Shown here: positions 51,064 to 61,207 of the stretch, one piece after another
How the letters are laid out: each line of letters starts with the position of its first letter
Numbering within the stretch: the first letter of the stretch is position 1
Origin: Promethearchaeota archaeon
GTDB taxonomy: Archaea; Asgardarchaeota; Lokiarchaeia; Sigyniarchaeales; SOKP01
NCBI GenBank assembly: GCA_019058445.1
Contig: JAHPZA010000010.1
Location: 186,001 to 250,000 of the forward strand
DNA length: 64,000 nucleotides
Direction of reading: 5' to 3'
Program-made: the position numbers and the translations under genes
The notes under the pieces: generated by a model
Seen by the model: only the letters and a program-made list of their open reading frames with translations
Databases searched by the model: none
What the model was told of the DNA's origin: nothing

Positions 51064-52206
51064 TTAAGGTAATGTTAAAATTTTTTTATATATTTTAAGG
51101 TAATATTGTTTTGTTATCTTCTCCCAGCTATAGTCCTTTATTGATTCTAAAGCATTATGAATAATTTTTTCTCTTACATCTTTGTTTTCTATTATTTTTG
51201 TTGAGTATTCAAAAAGTTGATTAATATCATCGATATTTGTTATAAATCCATTAATGCTATTATTAATAACTTCTGGAGCCATCCCAACTTTGGTTGTTAT
51301 TACTGGTACTCCTGTTGCCATAGACTCTAATAATGCTAAAGGACCTCCTTCTACTCTGGAAGTTATTAAATAAAGATCCAATACATTATAACAATAAACC
51401 ATGTCCTTATAGTTATTTAAAAAAATATGTGTATAGGGAATATGGTATTCATCTAATCTTTTTTTAACAAAAATCCTACCGGGTCCTGTGAGTAGCACAT
51501 GAATATCAAATTGTTCACTTAAACGTTTCAAAACTTCACATAAAATATCTGGTCCTTTTCTTTCTACAGGGGTTCCATTTTTCCAGCAATCTTGTTGGAA
51601 GGACCCAATTATAATCTTGTTATGAGGTAAATTAAAATTTTTTTTTATTTTTATTCTTAAATCATTATTAAATCTTTTAAATTTTGAAAGATCAACGCCT
51701 AATGGAATAAGTATAATTTTACTTTCCTCAAAACCATATTCAATTAATTTCTGTTTTGCTATGTTATTTGAAGTATGTATTAAATCTAACTTCTGATTAA
51801 GATAATATAAAATTGATTTAATATTATCATATGAAGGAATATGGTATAAAGTTAGTATATTCTTATTTGATTTTCTCATTCCCAAAATTGAGTTATCTCT
51901 TATTAAACATGTGATCTCTCCATAGTGAATAATTTTATTTCTAGCGAAATATTGTGATGCAATTTCGGCGTTTATCGAATATAATTTCCGCAAATAATAT
52001 GTGATGTAATTTCCAACCCATTCGATTGCCCAATTAGCCTCTTCGACCAAATAAATTAATTTAGCTTTGAAAGAGAGTATAATCCGCTTTAAAATCCTTA
52101 ATGATACTATTTTCTTTTTTAAAAGAATAAAATCAATTATTTTAATTATAATGTCTAAAGAATGATTAATAATACCCGTTTTTAAGTGGACAATCTTTAA
52201 GTACAT
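51064..52206 (-). CDS. GT4 family glycosyltransferase
   Basis: VHLLLTGPGRIFVKKRLDEY-like region, DLYLITSRVEGGPLALLESMATGVPVITTKVGMAPEVI. Confidence 0.87.
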   Translation of the reverse strand: MYLKIVHLKTGIINHSLDIIIKIIDFILLKKKIVSLRILKRIILSFKAKLIYLVEEANWAIEWVGNYITYYLRKLYSINAEIASQYFARNKIIHYGEITCLIRDNSILGMRKSNKNILTLYHIPSYDNIKSILYYLNQKLDLIHTSNNIAKQKLIEYGFEESKIILIPLGVDLSKFKRFNNDLRIKIKKNFNLPHNKIIIGSFQQDCWKNGTPVERKGPDILCEVLKRLSEQFDIHVLLTGPGRIFVKKRLDEYHIPYTHIFLNNYKDMVYCYNVLDLYLITSRVEGGPLALLESMATGVPVITTKVGMAPEVINNSINGFITNIDDINQLFEYSTKIIENKDVREKIIHNALESIKDYSWEKITKQYYLKIYKKILTLP

Positions 52207-52502
52207 CTATTATTTTACCATATATTTAACTAAGATAAGAGGATTATAAGTTTAATTTGATCCCTAATAATTATGACTAAAATTTCTATTCTAATTATTC
52301 TGATTAACTTACTAATAAAAAATCTACTTTAGTTCTTAAAGTTTCATAAATTAAAAACAGTATATGAATATTTAGTGGTTAGATATGCTTGATGAAATGG
52401 ATTTAGTACGAAATTTTCAATTAAATTTAATATGGAGAGAATTTTACATAACATAATTTTGATATATCTTTTCATTTCTCTTAAAAAAGTCTGATTTTCA
52501 AA

Positions 52503-53711
52503 TTGAACAAAAAAGTACTTTACTTTATTTACAAAGATCGCCATCCTGCCTTTAGATTACTCTATGAAAAACCCCCAATTAATATTAAGAACATTTTTAA
52601 AGAAAATATTAATGATATATCTTTTGAATCAAAAACTTCTGAAAACCAGTTTAGCAAGAGGTCTAGTCTCAAAAATTTAAAAATTACGATTAAAAACCTA
52701 TTCTCTGGATTATTCAATTTATTAAAACTACCCATTATCATTCCGGTCTTACCATCGAGAAGAATTTCTTATGATTATATATTTAGCGATAAACTAGTGG
52801 TGAGTAAAAAACCATTTATATGTTATGTTGATTATATTGGGAATTTAGTCAATTGGAATGATTTATTATTAAAATCAACTCTATGTTTAAGTATAATTAA
52901 GAAATTTTTTTTAAGTAAACGCTGTAAATATGTCTTTAATTGGAGTAAGTCGGCAAAAAATCAACTAATTCAGGTTTTGAACATACCTAAAAGCAAACAA
53001 CATAAATTTAAAACAATTTATCCCTCGATTGAAGGAAAAGTTAAAAGTGTGAGAAATGATAATTTAGTCCGGTTATTATTTATTTCTTCTGTCGCTAAAT
53101 TTGACAAAAATTTCAATTTTTATATGAAAGGTGGAAAATTAGTTTTGCAATCCTATGAAAAATTAAAATCAAAATACAATAATCTTCAATTAACGTATAT
53201 AGGTTATATTCCAGAAGAATATAAGCATTTTGAGCAACTTCCCGATGTGGATTTTTATCCAAGAGTATCTTATGCACATTTAATGGAATTATATAGTAAT
53301 ACCGATATTTTTTTATTTCCAACTTATGCAGATGTTTTCGGTTTCACTTTTATAGAGGCTATGGCTTATGGATTGCCAATCATTTGCATAAATAATAATT
53401 CAACAGCTCCAGAATTAGTAATAGATAATAAAACCGGATTTGTTGTTGAAACATCCCAGAAATTTCTATACTTTCCCTTATCAAAGTATTGTCCCGACTG
53501 GATATCTAAGATGAGGTATTACGATAACCTTAGGAATTATGACGATTCAAGAGGTTTGAATAATTTTATTGAAAAATTGGAGCTTTTAATAGTAAACAAA
53601 GAGTTAAGAGAGGAATTAGGAAGAAATGGTCGAGAAAGAGTTGTTAATGGAATATTTTCATTAGAATATAGAAATAAAAAATTATTTAATTTATTCAACA
53701 ATTCAAATTAG
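52503..53711 (+). CDS. GT4 family glycosyltransferase
   Basis: YSNTDIFLFPTYADVFGFTFIEAMAYGLPIICINNNSTAPELVIDNKTGFVVE. Start TTG. Confidence 0.85.
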   Translation: MNKKVLYFIYKDRHPAFRLLYEKPPINIKNIFKENINDISFESKTSENQFSKRSSLKNLKITIKNLFSGLFNLLKLPIIIPVLPSRRISYDYIFSDKLVVSKKPFICYVDYIGNLVNWNDLLLKSTLCLSIIKKFFLSKRCKYVFNWSKSAKNQLIQVLNIPKSKQHKFKTIYPSIEGKVKSVRNDNLVRLLFISSVAKFDKNFNFYMKGGKLVLQSYEKLKSKYNNLQLTYIGYIPEEYKHFEQLPDVDFYPRVSYAHLMELYSNTDIFLFPTYADVFGFTFIEAMAYGLPIICINNNSTAPELVIDNKTGFVVETSQKFLYFPLSKYCPDWISKMRYYDNLRNYDDSRGLNNFIEKLELLIVNKELREELGRNGRERVVNGIFSLEYRNKKLFNLFNNSN

Positions 53712-53733
53712 GTTTCTTCATCTGAATTATCAT

Positions 53734-54540
53734 TTAATAGCATTCACATAGAATCATGATAAAGTCATGATACAAAAATGAAGCTAATTTAGGAGAAAAA
53801 CGAAATAAATTTAAGGAGATGGTATTTAATAATATATCTTTGAAATTCATATTTTTTCTATAATAGGGTGTATTCGATAAAAATTCGAAAACATTCGTGA
53901 AATTATACTCCAAGATAGTACCAGCATAGGATTCAATTTGGTGTTTTAAATTGTAAAAGTTATAAAAATTAATATGTCCTGAGTTTTGAGTAAAGAATTG
54001 TTTTCTTTCTTCTTTTTTCAGAAAATTCCAAATTCTGTAGTAGAAATTATCTTCTATAGGTACTTTAAATATAATAAATTCTGAGATCCGCTTAAGTTCT
54101 TTAAGGGCAAGGTGAGGTTTAGGAATATGTTCTAAAACGTCAATCATCAGGCAAAGATTTATTTCTTTATTCTCTAAGGATGTATTGCGAATATCCTCAT
54201 TTAAAGCTTTTTTCAAATCAGGATTTCTCTTCTTTTGAACCTCGAGAATTTCAGGACTTAAATCTAAGGCATATTTTTTTACAGAGATTTGATAATATCT
54301 TTCAATATAAACTGATACTCCTTTCAGGATTAATCCTGCCCCGCCTCCAACATCTAAAAGGGTAATATTATCCTTTTTATAATTATTCATAAATTTATCT
54401 ATAAACGGAATGATCTTTTTTAGCTTCCATGGTGAGTCAAATTCATGAAGTTTCGGAATCTTTTTAAGATACCCGTCTTCAATATAAAGCTTTTTTATTA
54501 AATCCTCTAACTCATTTTCATTCCTATCTGAAAAATTCAT
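53734..54540 (-). CDS. Class I SAM-dependent methyltransferase
   Basis: ITLLDVGGGAGLILKGVSVYIERYYQISVKKYALDLSPEIL, LCLMIDVLEHIPKPHLALKELKRI. Confidence 0.8.
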   Translation of the reverse strand: MNFSDRNENELEDLIKKLYIEDGYLKKIPKLHEFDSPWKLKKIIPFIDKFMNNYKKDNITLLDVGGGAGLILKGVSVYIERYYQISVKKYALDLSPEILEVQKKRNPDLKKALNEDIRNTSLENKEINLCLMIDVLEHIPKPHLALKELKRISEFIIFKVPIEDNFYYRIWNFLKKEERKQFFTQNSGHINFYNFYNLKHQIESYAGTILEYNFTNVFEFLSNTPYYRKNMNFKDILLNTISLNLFRFSPKLASFLYHDFIMILCECY

Positions 54541-54722
54541 ATATTTACAATTAGTTAATTATCTAATAAATGAATTATTCATTTCTACTTTTACCTCTTC
54601 ATCATAAAACCTAAAAAAATCAAAAAATAATATGCTATTAAAATTTTCTAAAATACCTAAATAGAAAAGATTATTTGAAACTCTGTATTTATATATAGAA
54701 ATTATAGATTAAATGATTCTTC

Positions 54723-55667
54723 TTGATTAAAAAGTTAACAGAATTTGGATACGAGAAATATAAGAAAATTCGATATAAAATGAATAAGGTAATTGTGAAA
54801 AGAAAGTCAAGACATATCGAATTGGATGATATTATTACTGATTTAAAAAATATGGGTTTAAAACAAGGAGATATTTTATTGGTACATAGCTCATTGAAAA
54901 AAATAGGTTTTGTGAAAGGTGGTCCTAAAACAGTTATAGATGCGATGATAAAACTTCTTGGTCCAGAAGGTACCCTTGTTATTCCAACATTTCCATTACA
55001 TAAAACCATGTACGAGTTATGCACAATGGACAAGTATATATTTGATTACAAAACTACTCCGACAGGCTTAGGTGCAATTCCCGCAGAATTTCTGAAGTAT
55101 GAAGGTATTTATAGAAGTATTCATCCAACACATTCTATTTCTGCTATCGGAAGATATGCGAAACAAATTACTGAAACACATCATTTAGGTAATAAAACAT
55201 ATGGTGAAAATTCACCATGGGCAAAAGTTATTGAATTAGGCGGAAAAATTCTAGGAATTGGAATTGATTTAGCATGGACTACCCAGTATCACCATGTTGA
55301 AGATATAATGGGAGATGAATTTCCAGTTAAAGTAAAAATTGATGAAATCTTTAAGGTTAAATGTAAAATGGATAATGATGAGTTAATCGATGTAGCTGTA
55401 CAACCCTTAGATCCAGAGGTAGCAAAAACTAGGATAGAGAAGAACCCATTTATCAATAAATATTTCTGGGAAATATATGAAAAATTAGCGATTTTAAATA
55501 TAGGACAAATAGGAGAAGCTTCCTCCTGGTGGGTAGATGCAGATAGATTTTGTGAGATGTTAAAAGTATTAGCAAAGTTAGGAATAACAATATATTCAAC
55601 AGAAAAAGAGATAAAAAGCAAAAATCTTTACCCATATGAAATAATTAAAAATAAATTAATTGAATAA
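54723..55667 (+). CDS. AAC(3)-like N-acetyltransferase (likely sugar acyltransferase)
   Basis: GDILLVHSSLKKIGFVKGGPKTVIDAMIKLLGPEGTLVIPTF, RSIHPTHSISAIGRYA, GENSPWAKVIELGGKILGIGIDL. Start may be ATG 54780 (MNKVIVKRK). Confidence 0.88.
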   Translation: MIKKLTEFGYEKYKKIRYKMNKVIVKRKSRHIELDDIITDLKNMGLKQGDILLVHSSLKKIGFVKGGPKTVIDAMIKLLGPEGTLVIPTFPLHKTMYELCTMDKYIFDYKTTPTGLGAIPAEFLKYEGIYRSIHPTHSISAIGRYAKQITETHHLGNKTYGENSPWAKVIELGGKILGIGIDLAWTTQYHHVEDIMGDEFPVKVKIDEIFKVKCKMDNDELIDVAVQPLDPEVAKTRIEKNPFINKYFWEIYEKLAILNIGQIGEASSWWVDADRFCEMLKVLAKLGITIYSTEKEIKSKNLYPYEIIKNKLIE

Positions 55668-55714
55668 TCAGATATTTAATACTTTTTAAAATGAGGATAC
55701 TTAGGTGAACTGCC

Positions 55715-56404
55715 ATGAAAATTATGATAGCAGGAGCGAGTGGAGGAATTGGTCAATACTTGACTAAGGAATTTGATAGAGAAGAAAACGAATTAATACT
55801 AACATATAATACATCAAAAGAAAGGATTTATAAGACTGCTAAAGCACGATCTACTATTTTCAAATGTGATTTTACAAGAAAGGCAGAAGTTATAGATATT
55901 TTTTCTAAAATTGAATCACTAGATGTACTTATTAATGTAATGGGGTATGTAGAAAATAATTTAATATGCAAAATGGAAGAAAAAGAATGGGATCGGGTAA
56001 TCGACTCAAATCTAAAGACAGTCTTTTTTTCTTGTAGATATGGAGTTGAAAAAATAGTTGAATATGGGCATATAATTAATGTTTCAAGTGTTTTAGGATG
56101 TACAGGAATGATTGGTGCCACAAATTATGCAGCATCTAAAGGGGGGGTAGAATCTTTCACGAAATCATTTGCATTAGAATGCCTTCATGATAGAAAAGTT
56201 TTTGTTAATGCCATTGCTTTAGGATATTTTAAAATTGGAATGGGTTTAAATTTAAATGCAAAAATAGAACAAATGACTAAAGAAAGGATTCCTTTAAAGA
56301 TGTTTGGAGAGCCAGAGGAGATTTTTAAATTGATAAAATATATTATCTCATCCAGGTATTTAGCAGGGCAAATAATTCATTTAAATGGTGGTTTAAGAGT
56401 ATAA
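55715..56404 (+). CDS. Short-chain dehydrogenase/reductase (FabG-like)
   Basis: IAGASGGIGQYLTKEF, NVMGYVENN, INVSSVLGCTGMIGATNYAASKGGVESFTKSFALE; SD-like aggtg 7 nt upstream of ATG. Confidence 0.9.
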   Translation: MKIMIAGASGGIGQYLTKEFDREENELILTYNTSKERIYKTAKARSTIFKCDFTRKAEVIDIFSKIESLDVLINVMGYVENNLICKMEEKEWDRVIDSNLKTVFFSCRYGVEKIVEYGHIINVSSVLGCTGMIGATNYAASKGGVESFTKSFALECLHDRKVFVNAIALGYFKIGMGLNLNAKIEQMTKERIPLKMFGEPEEIFKLIKYIISSRYLAGQIIHLNGGLRV

Positions 56405-56427
56405 ATTTTAAGGTATTTAAAATTTTT

Positions 56428-57591
56428 TTAGTTTTTATCTGATAATATTTTTAATTCTAACATTAAAGCATCGCAAAAGAATTTAGTAGCCCAATTAGGA
56501 AAACTAAACATGTTATAAAAACCCCATACAGGATCCGAACCTTTTATAGCACCATCAATGTCTTTCCATCTTGGATCTAAAACTTGAGTTGATTTTAGAT
56601 AACGATTTAACTTTATCGCATTAAGTAAGAGGGTTTTATCTTTATAAATTTGATATAATTTTAGCCATATAATAGATAATTGAGCATCTCCAGTTAAACA
56701 ACTGTAAAAATCTGTACTTTGCCAGTTCGAATCAAAAGTAGCTGGCAAAAAACTTGATTTTTCATATGCTTCTAATAATTTTAAAGAAGCATTTAGAGCC
56801 ATTTTCTTATATTCAATATTATCTAAAATGATACCGGATTCTAGAAATCCTCTAATAGCATAAGAGATAGTATGCAAAAGAGGATTTTGACTTTTTTTAA
56901 ATGCATTATTATAAAACCAATGATTTGTATTTGATTGTTTCAGTGCCCAATTCAAATTTTTGATTGCGCATTCTCGATATTTTTCTGAATTAGTCATCAA
57001 AAATAATTCTAACAAAGCCCAAGCTACTCTAACATTATAAGTATGAGGAAGATTATTGAAACAGTGAGTTGTCCAATTACCGTCTTTATCCTGAACTTTG
57101 ATTAAAAAATCCCCAGCTTTAATAGCTGAATCTAGATATCTTTTATCTTTTAATTCCTTATAGGATCTAACTAATCCTAAAATTACTTGTCCAGTATTAA
57201 ATATTGTAGTTTTTTTTGATTTTGTAATAACATCACCTTGAAATCCTCCATCATCTAATTGTAAGGAACATTCCCAATCGGCAATTTCTTTGCAAATCCT
57301 TACATATTTTTTTTCTTTTGTCAAGTGATAATAATCAAAGAGTGTAGGGATAATATATCCAGACGTTTCAGGGTAGGAAGCCCCCCAACCGAATAATAAA
57401 GAATAGCTTGATGACACTCCTCCATCCTCAGTCATATTTTGAGCTTTAACTATCCAATCTATTGCTTTGTTAAGATGGTATTGAGAGGAGTATATTTTCC
57501 TCTTTGATTTTACCACATCAATAAAAAACAATTTGGGTAATAAATAACAACGACTTAATACCCCTTTATAAAAAACTCTTTTAAACTCCAT
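56428..57591 (-). CDS. Alpha/alpha-toroid protein (polysaccharide-associated, function unclear)
   Basis: Repeated helical units AIDWIVKAQNMTEDGGVSSSY, CKEIADWECSLQLDDGGFQGDV, AIKAGDFLIKVQDKDGNWT, AIKNLNWALKQSNTNHWF. Confidence 0.6.
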   Translation of the reverse strand: MEFKRVFYKGVLSRCYLLPKLFFIDVVKSKRKIYSSQYHLNKAIDWIVKAQNMTEDGGVSSSYSLLFGWGASYPETSGYIIPTLFDYYHLTKEKKYVRICKEIADWECSLQLDDGGFQGDVITKSKKTTIFNTGQVILGLVRSYKELKDKRYLDSAIKAGDFLIKVQDKDGNWTTHCFNNLPHTYNVRVAWALLELFLMTNSEKYRECAIKNLNWALKQSNTNHWFYNNAFKKSQNPLLHTISYAIRGFLESGIILDNIEYKKMALNASLKLLEAYEKSSFLPATFDSNWQSTDFYSCLTGDAQLSIIWLKLYQIYKDKTLLLNAIKLNRYLKSTQVLDPRWKDIDGAIKGSDPVWGFYNMFSFPNWATKFFCDALMLELKILSDKN

Positions 57592-57841
57592 AGAATAGTT
57601 AAATCCTTTATCAGTAATTTTTATAAAAACCTAAGTTTAGAATCCCAAATTAAATTTACCGATTCTTAGAGTTTTGTCGAATAAGCCTCATTCGATTGAT
57701 CTAGTCTTTTAAATGAAAGAAATCTACTTTTTTATAGCAATATATTTTAAGAAATTTTTTTTTTTTAACCAATATTCTAGCAATAATAAAAAAACATCTT
57801 AAAACTTAATATTTCGAAAAACTTTATATCTTAGTAAAAAA

Positions 57842-59683
57842 ATGTGCGGTATATGCGGTTTTAATTTTGAAAATAAGGCGCTAATCAAACAGATGTGTAC
57901 TTTAATTGAGCATAGAGGTCCGGATGATGAGGGATATTATATAGACTCTGCTGTTTCGATTGGTATGAGAAGATTATCCATCATAGATTTAAATACAGGG
58001 AATCAACCTCAGCATAACGAAAATAATGATATGTGGATCGTTTTTAATGGTGAAATTTATAATTTTAGAGAATTAGGAGAACATTTAGAAGAAAAGGGAC
58101 ATAAGTTTTATACAAAATCAGATACAGAAGTTATTTTGCATTCATATGAGGAATGGGGTAAGGATTGTGTTAAAAAACTAAGGGGACAATTTTCTTTTTG
58201 TATATATGATGCAAATAAGGGGTTATTATTTTTGGCTAGAGATCATATGGGATTAAAACCGCTTTATTACTATATTGACGATGAGAAATTCATTTTTAGC
58301 TCTGAAATTAAAAGTATATTAACACACAGTATAGAAAGAAAAATCAATTTTAAGGCATTAGACTTTTATCTCTCGCTTCGATATGTCCCTTTCAATCTTA
58401 CTCTATTTGATGGAGTTTTCAAGCTACCACCGGCTAGCTATATGATTTTTAATTTGAAAACTAAACAGATTAATGTAAAAAAGTATTGGGATATAAACTT
58501 TGATACTTTTAACAACAAATCCATTGATGTATTGGCAAAAGAACTACAGATTTTAATTGAAGATAGCGTTAAAGTAAGACTTATTAGTGACGTTCCTCTA
58601 GGAGCATTTTTATCAGGGGGGTTAGATTCTTCCGCAGTTGTAGCATTTATGTCAAAGTATATGAATTCTCCCGTTAAAACATTTTCTGTACGGTTTGAAG
58701 AGGGCGCTCCAATAGACGAATCAAAATACTCTCAATTCGTTGCGGACTATTACAACACAGATCATACGGAATTGCTCGTAAGATTTCCAAGTTATAATTT
58801 ATTACCAGAATTAATATGGCACCTTGATGATTTAATTGCCGATGCTGCGATAATTCCTGTTTACCTAATGGCGAAATATGCCAAAGAAAAAATGACTGTT
58901 GCTTTAACTGGAGACGGAGCAGATGAGGTATTTGCAGGATATTCATCAGAATACCGAGCTCAGAGATATGAATTATTTAAATATATACCTCAGAATCTTC
59001 TTGATTTTTCTTTAAAATTTTATGATCATATCCCATTTCATAAAATGCAACTCTTTCTCTCTTACCTTTATTCCTCTAAAAGTGAAATGGACCGTTATTT
59101 TAGATTTATTTTAAAAGTTCCAGATGAAGAAAAAAGGAATATGATCCCATTTAAAACTATTAACATGAAACAATTGATTACAGACAAGCTTCCACGAAAT
59201 TTGGACCTAGTTAATAAATTCTCTTTATGGGATTTAAAATATCAATTACCAAGTCAGTATAATATGAAAATAGATAAAATGACAATGGCCGCATCATTAG
59301 AAGCTAGAACTCCTTTACTGGATCAAAAAATTATTAGTTTTTCGACAACTATCCCGTCAGAGCTAAAATTTAACGGTAAGATAGATAAATATATCTTTAG
59401 ACTCGCTATGAGAGATATTTTACCATCCACTATTTTAAAAAGGAAGAAAACTGGTTTTGGTACCCCCGTAAGTTTTTGGCTAAGAAAAGGCTTAAAAGAA
59501 GTTTCAGGTTCTATTTTAGAAAGCCTAGAAAAAAGAAAAATCTTAAAATCTAGATATATCAAAGTGGTTAAAAGAAATCGATCGAATCACTTATATATGG
59601 ATAGAGCCTGGAATCTTATCATGTTTGAATTATGGTATGAGACATTCTTAGAAAATGATGCAGTGAAACCAATTAAGTTTTAA
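57842..59683 (+). CDS. asnB: Glutamine-hydrolysing asparagine synthetase family
   Basis: MCGICGFNF (Cys2 nucleophile), EHRGPDDEGYY, VFNGEIYNFRELG, LSGGLDSSAVVAFM, TGDGADEVFAGYSSEYRA. Confidence 0.95.
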   Translation: MCGICGFNFENKALIKQMCTLIEHRGPDDEGYYIDSAVSIGMRRLSIIDLNTGNQPQHNENNDMWIVFNGEIYNFRELGEHLEEKGHKFYTKSDTEVILHSYEEWGKDCVKKLRGQFSFCIYDANKGLLFLARDHMGLKPLYYYIDDEKFIFSSEIKSILTHSIERKINFKALDFYLSLRYVPFNLTLFDGVFKLPPASYMIFNLKTKQINVKKYWDINFDTFNNKSIDVLAKELQILIEDSVKVRLISDVPLGAFLSGGLDSSAVVAFMSKYMNSPVKTFSVRFEEGAPIDESKYSQFVADYYNTDHTELLVRFPSYNLLPELIWHLDDLIADAAIIPVYLMAKYAKEKMTVALTGDGADEVFAGYSSEYRAQRYELFKYIPQNLLDFSLKFYDHIPFHKMQLFLSYLYSSKSEMDRYFRFILKVPDEEKRNMIPFKTINMKQLITDKLPRNLDLVNKFSLWDLKYQLPSQYNMKIDKMTMAASLEARTPLLDQKIISFSTTIPSELKFNGKIDKYIFRLAMRDILPSTILKRKKTGFGTPVSFWLRKGLKEVSGSILESLEKRKILKSRYIKVVKRNRSNHLYMDRAWNLIMFELWYETFLENDAVKPIKF

Positions 59684-59764
59684 AAATATACACTCTCAAA
59701 AATAATGTTAAAATGAAAGGATCAATTTAATCTATTTAATATTGATTGATTTTATTAAAGTAGT

Positions 59765-61195
59765 ATGAAAATTTTAATATTAAATCTGCCAAGATATAAG
59801 AATTTTTCAGTGACTAGGGAAGGACGTTGTGAATTAACATTAAATCATCGTGTTGATACCCCGGCAACTCTTTTAATCATCGCAGCTTTATTAAAAGAAA
59901 AAAATTATGATTTTGACTTTATTGATGCTAATGGATTAAATTTAAGCTATTATCATATTTTAAATCAAATAAAAAGTCAAAGGTATGATATTATTGTCTT
60001 TACATTTGTATCGAGTATTATTGATCATGAATTAAAATTTTGTGATCTTGTAAAAAAAATAAATCCTTCATGTGTTACTATTGGATATTCATGGTGGGCA
60101 AGAAATTATGGGAAGGAAATCTTAAACGAATACCCTAGCTTAGATATCCTGATAATGGAAGATCCATTCTCGATCATAGAGGATTTAGTCGCTCATTTAA
60201 CTGGATATCGCGACTTGAGTAATGTAAATGGGATTGCATTCAGAGATTTCAACAACAATATAAAAGTTAATTCAGAATTAAAATCAAGAAAAAATTTTGA
60301 TGATTTACCTTTACCTGCGTATGAATTACTAGACACCTTTGAACCTTACTATATCTATTCCCCTTTAATGAAACCTTATGCATTGATTTATTCTGGTAGA
60401 GGGTGTCCCTTTGGGTGTAAATATTGTAATGTAGCGAGAACCAAATATAGTGGGAGATCTGCGAAAAATATTATAAAAGAGTTAAAACTGTTGAAAAAAC
60501 TTGGAAAAATTAAATATGTGTGGTTTTTTGATGAAATTTTTCCGATGAAACGAAAGAGAATTGTAGAAATTTGTCAAAGAATGATCAAAGAAAAAATAAA
60601 AATCAAATGGTTATGCGATTCAAGAGCAGATTTAGTTGATAGAGAACTGCTACAATTAATGAAAAGGGCAGGGTGCATTGGAATTTCCTACGGTATTGAA
60701 TCTGGAAGTCAAACAATATTAGATAATATGAATAAAGGCATTAAAGTAGAACAAGCTAAAAAAGCTTTAAAATGGACAAGAAAAGCTCATATTCCCATTC
60801 AATTAAATCTGATTTTTGGATATATCGGAGAAACTAGAAAGACATTGAAAGAAACTGAGATGTTTGTACGGGAGACACTTCCAGAATTCATACAAGTTAA
60901 CCCAATGTTAGCTTTGACTGACACAGAATTTATAAATTTAGCCATAAAAAGCGGATGGTTAAGTGAAAATATAGATTGGAAAACTAATTTAACAGTACCA
61001 TATAAAAAACTTAATAATTATAAACCTTATGAACTATCTCTGTGGAAGGAGATAGTATATTTAAACAAAATATTGCACAGTGATATAAAATGGTGGATTA
61101 CCATTATCAAAACTTTAATTTGGAATCCAAAGTTGATTTTACCTATTATTGGAATTTTTCTAAAGAAATCTGAATCAATTAACTTATTTCTATGA
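59765..61195 (+). CDS. B12-binding-domain radical SAM protein
   Basis: N-terminal MKILILNLPRYKNFSVTREGRCEL; radical SAM motif GRGCPFGCKYCNVAR; ISYGIESGSQTILDNMNKGI. Confidence 0.92.
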   Translation: MKILILNLPRYKNFSVTREGRCELTLNHRVDTPATLLIIAALLKEKNYDFDFIDANGLNLSYYHILNQIKSQRYDIIVFTFVSSIIDHELKFCDLVKKINPSCVTIGYSWWARNYGKEILNEYPSLDILIMEDPFSIIEDLVAHLTGYRDLSNVNGIAFRDFNNNIKVNSELKSRKNFDDLPLPAYELLDTFEPYYIYSPLMKPYALIYSGRGCPFGCKYCNVARTKYSGRSAKNIIKELKLLKKLGKIKYVWFFDEIFPMKRKRIVEICQRMIKEKIKIKWLCDSRADLVDRELLQLMKRAGCIGISYGIESGSQTILDNMNKGIKVEQAKKALKWTRKAHIPIQLNLIFGYIGETRKTLKETEMFVRETLPEFIQVNPMLALTDTEFINLAIKSGWLSENIDWKTNLTVPYKKLNNYKPYELSLWKEIVYLNKILHSDIKWWITIIKTLIWNPKLILPIIGIFLKKSESINLFL

Positions 61196-61207
61196 ATTAG
61201 AATTTAA

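Noticed and set aside
54689-55033. 114-aa minus ORF, and the 110-, 97- and 90-aa minus ORFs at 55289, 55828 and 58674.
   Set aside because: Antisense shadows of the AAC(3)-like, SDR and asnB genes; no family features.
57810-57842. BRE/TATA-like CGAAAAACTTTATATC upstream of asnB.
   Set aside because: Only about 15 nt before the ATG, too close for a standard archaeal TATA-to-start distance; AT-richness makes such matches common.
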